From Burkholderiaceae bacterium (GTDB taxonomy: Bacteria; Pseudomonadota; Gammaproteobacteria; Burkholderiales; Burkholderiaceae_C), in the NCBI GenBank assembly GCA_017992055.1, contig JAGOPK010000015.1:23819-87818 (forward strand): a stretch of DNA of 64,000 bases. Reading direction: 5' to 3'. The translations under genes and the position numbers were made by a program. This document shows positions 63,765-64,000 of the stretch, piece by piece. Position 1 is the first letter of the stretch; every line of letters begins with the position of its first letter. The notes below the pieces were generated by a model. The model saw only the letters and a program-made list of their open reading frames with translations, had not been told where the DNA came from and did no database searches.

Positions 63765-64000
63765 TTACTTCGTTTCCGGACCGTAGATGTCGAAGTCGAA
63801 GTACTTGTCCTGCAGCTTCTTGTACTGGCCGTTGGCACGCAGCGCTTTGATGGCGGCATTGAACTTCTGCGCCAGCGCCTCGTCGGCCTTGCGCACGGCG
63901 ATGCTGGAGCCGGTGCCGAAGTACTTGGTGTCGTTGAACGCCGGGCCGAAGAACGCAAAACCCTTGCCCTGCGGCTTCTTCAGGAAGCCGCCGTCCAGCG
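63765..64000 (-). CDS. aotJ: Arginine/ornithine-binding periplasmic receptor AotJ, C-terminal part (cut by window edge)
   Basis: About 77 C-terminal residues are visible, ending in DFDIYGPETK. Segments DGGFLKKPQGKGFAFFGPAF, IAVRKADEALAQKFNAAI and LRANGQYKKLQDKYFDFD are typical of HisJ/ArgT/AotJ receptors (family SBP_bac_3). The signal peptide and the first domain lie beyond base 64000. As the first gene of the aot operon, its promoter is outside the window. Confidence 0.88.
   Translation of the reverse strand, partial: LDGGFLKKPQGKGFAFFGPAFNDTKYFGTGSSIAVRKADEALAQKFNAAIKALRANGQYKKLQDKYFDFDIYGPETK

Overview
The window is a compact, very GC-rich stretch of a proteobacterial chromosome. Gene content (metX-metW pair, OxyR, Bug-type solute receptor, BKACE enzyme, NMT1-type ABC transporter, aot-argR-aru arginine operon, NnrU) and codon use point to a betaproteobacterium of the order Burkholderiales, probably near the Rubrivivax/Leptothrix/Ideonella group. 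This placement is inference from memory of families, not from a search. I found about 59 protein genes, two of them cut by the window edges. I saw no tRNA, rRNA, CRISPR array, insertion sequence or prophage. No interval over about 220 bases lacks a gene. The strong GC bias at third codon positions makes many long antisense reading frames, which are left out.

Layout. 1-4302: start of recQ, an M20 peptidase, a monoacylglycerol-lipase-like hydrolase, and a lipoprotein translationally coupled to a trypsin-like protease. 4303-6146: metX-metW on the minus strand, preceded by a SAM-II (SAM-alpha) riboswitch and an intrinsic terminator, a complete attenuator for methionine synthesis. 6236-13427: an FMN glutamate-synthase-like protein, an atypical response regulator, a glutathione transferase, a cytosine-deaminase-family enzyme, a phytanoyl-CoA-dioxygenase-like protein and a large secreted lipoprotein.

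13554-27198: two divergent catabolic blocks. The minus-strand block (SDR, acyl-CoA carboxylase beta, acyl-CoA dehydrogenase, enoyl-CoA hydratase, biotin carboxylase alpha, BKACE enzyme) matches the order of the Pseudomonas atu genes for acyclic terpene (citronellol/geraniol) breakdown. The plus-strand block carries an SCP2 protein, a MerR regulator, an aldehyde dehydrogenase, a thiolase and a FadB-like protein that would finish beta-oxidation. A perfect 14-bp palindrome in the shared intergenic region is the likely MerR operator. A GC-rich repeat lies upstream of the BKACE gene and again, in frame, inside it.

27199-38918: an orphan DUF4143 ATPase, prfC, two lipoproteins, dps, an ABC importer (ATPase, permease, periplasmic receptor) with a membrane diguanylate cyclase between permease and receptor genes, a DUF488 protein, an HD hydrolase and oxyR. 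38927-46569: a DUF2946-like protein with a ZnuD-like TonB receptor, NnrU, a TPR-like protein, a Tim44-like protein with a strong terminator, and a cyclase-family hydrolase. 46575-53497: a 1925-residue hybrid histidine kinase coupled to an HD-GYP response regulator. 53670-57420: Bug receptor and divergent IclR regulator, an NTF2-like protein and a secondary alcohol dehydrogenase. 57425-64000: the arginine operon aotJ-aotQ-aotM-aotO-aotP-argR-aruG-aruF on the minus strand, joining uptake, regulation and the first step of the arginine succinyltransferase pathway.
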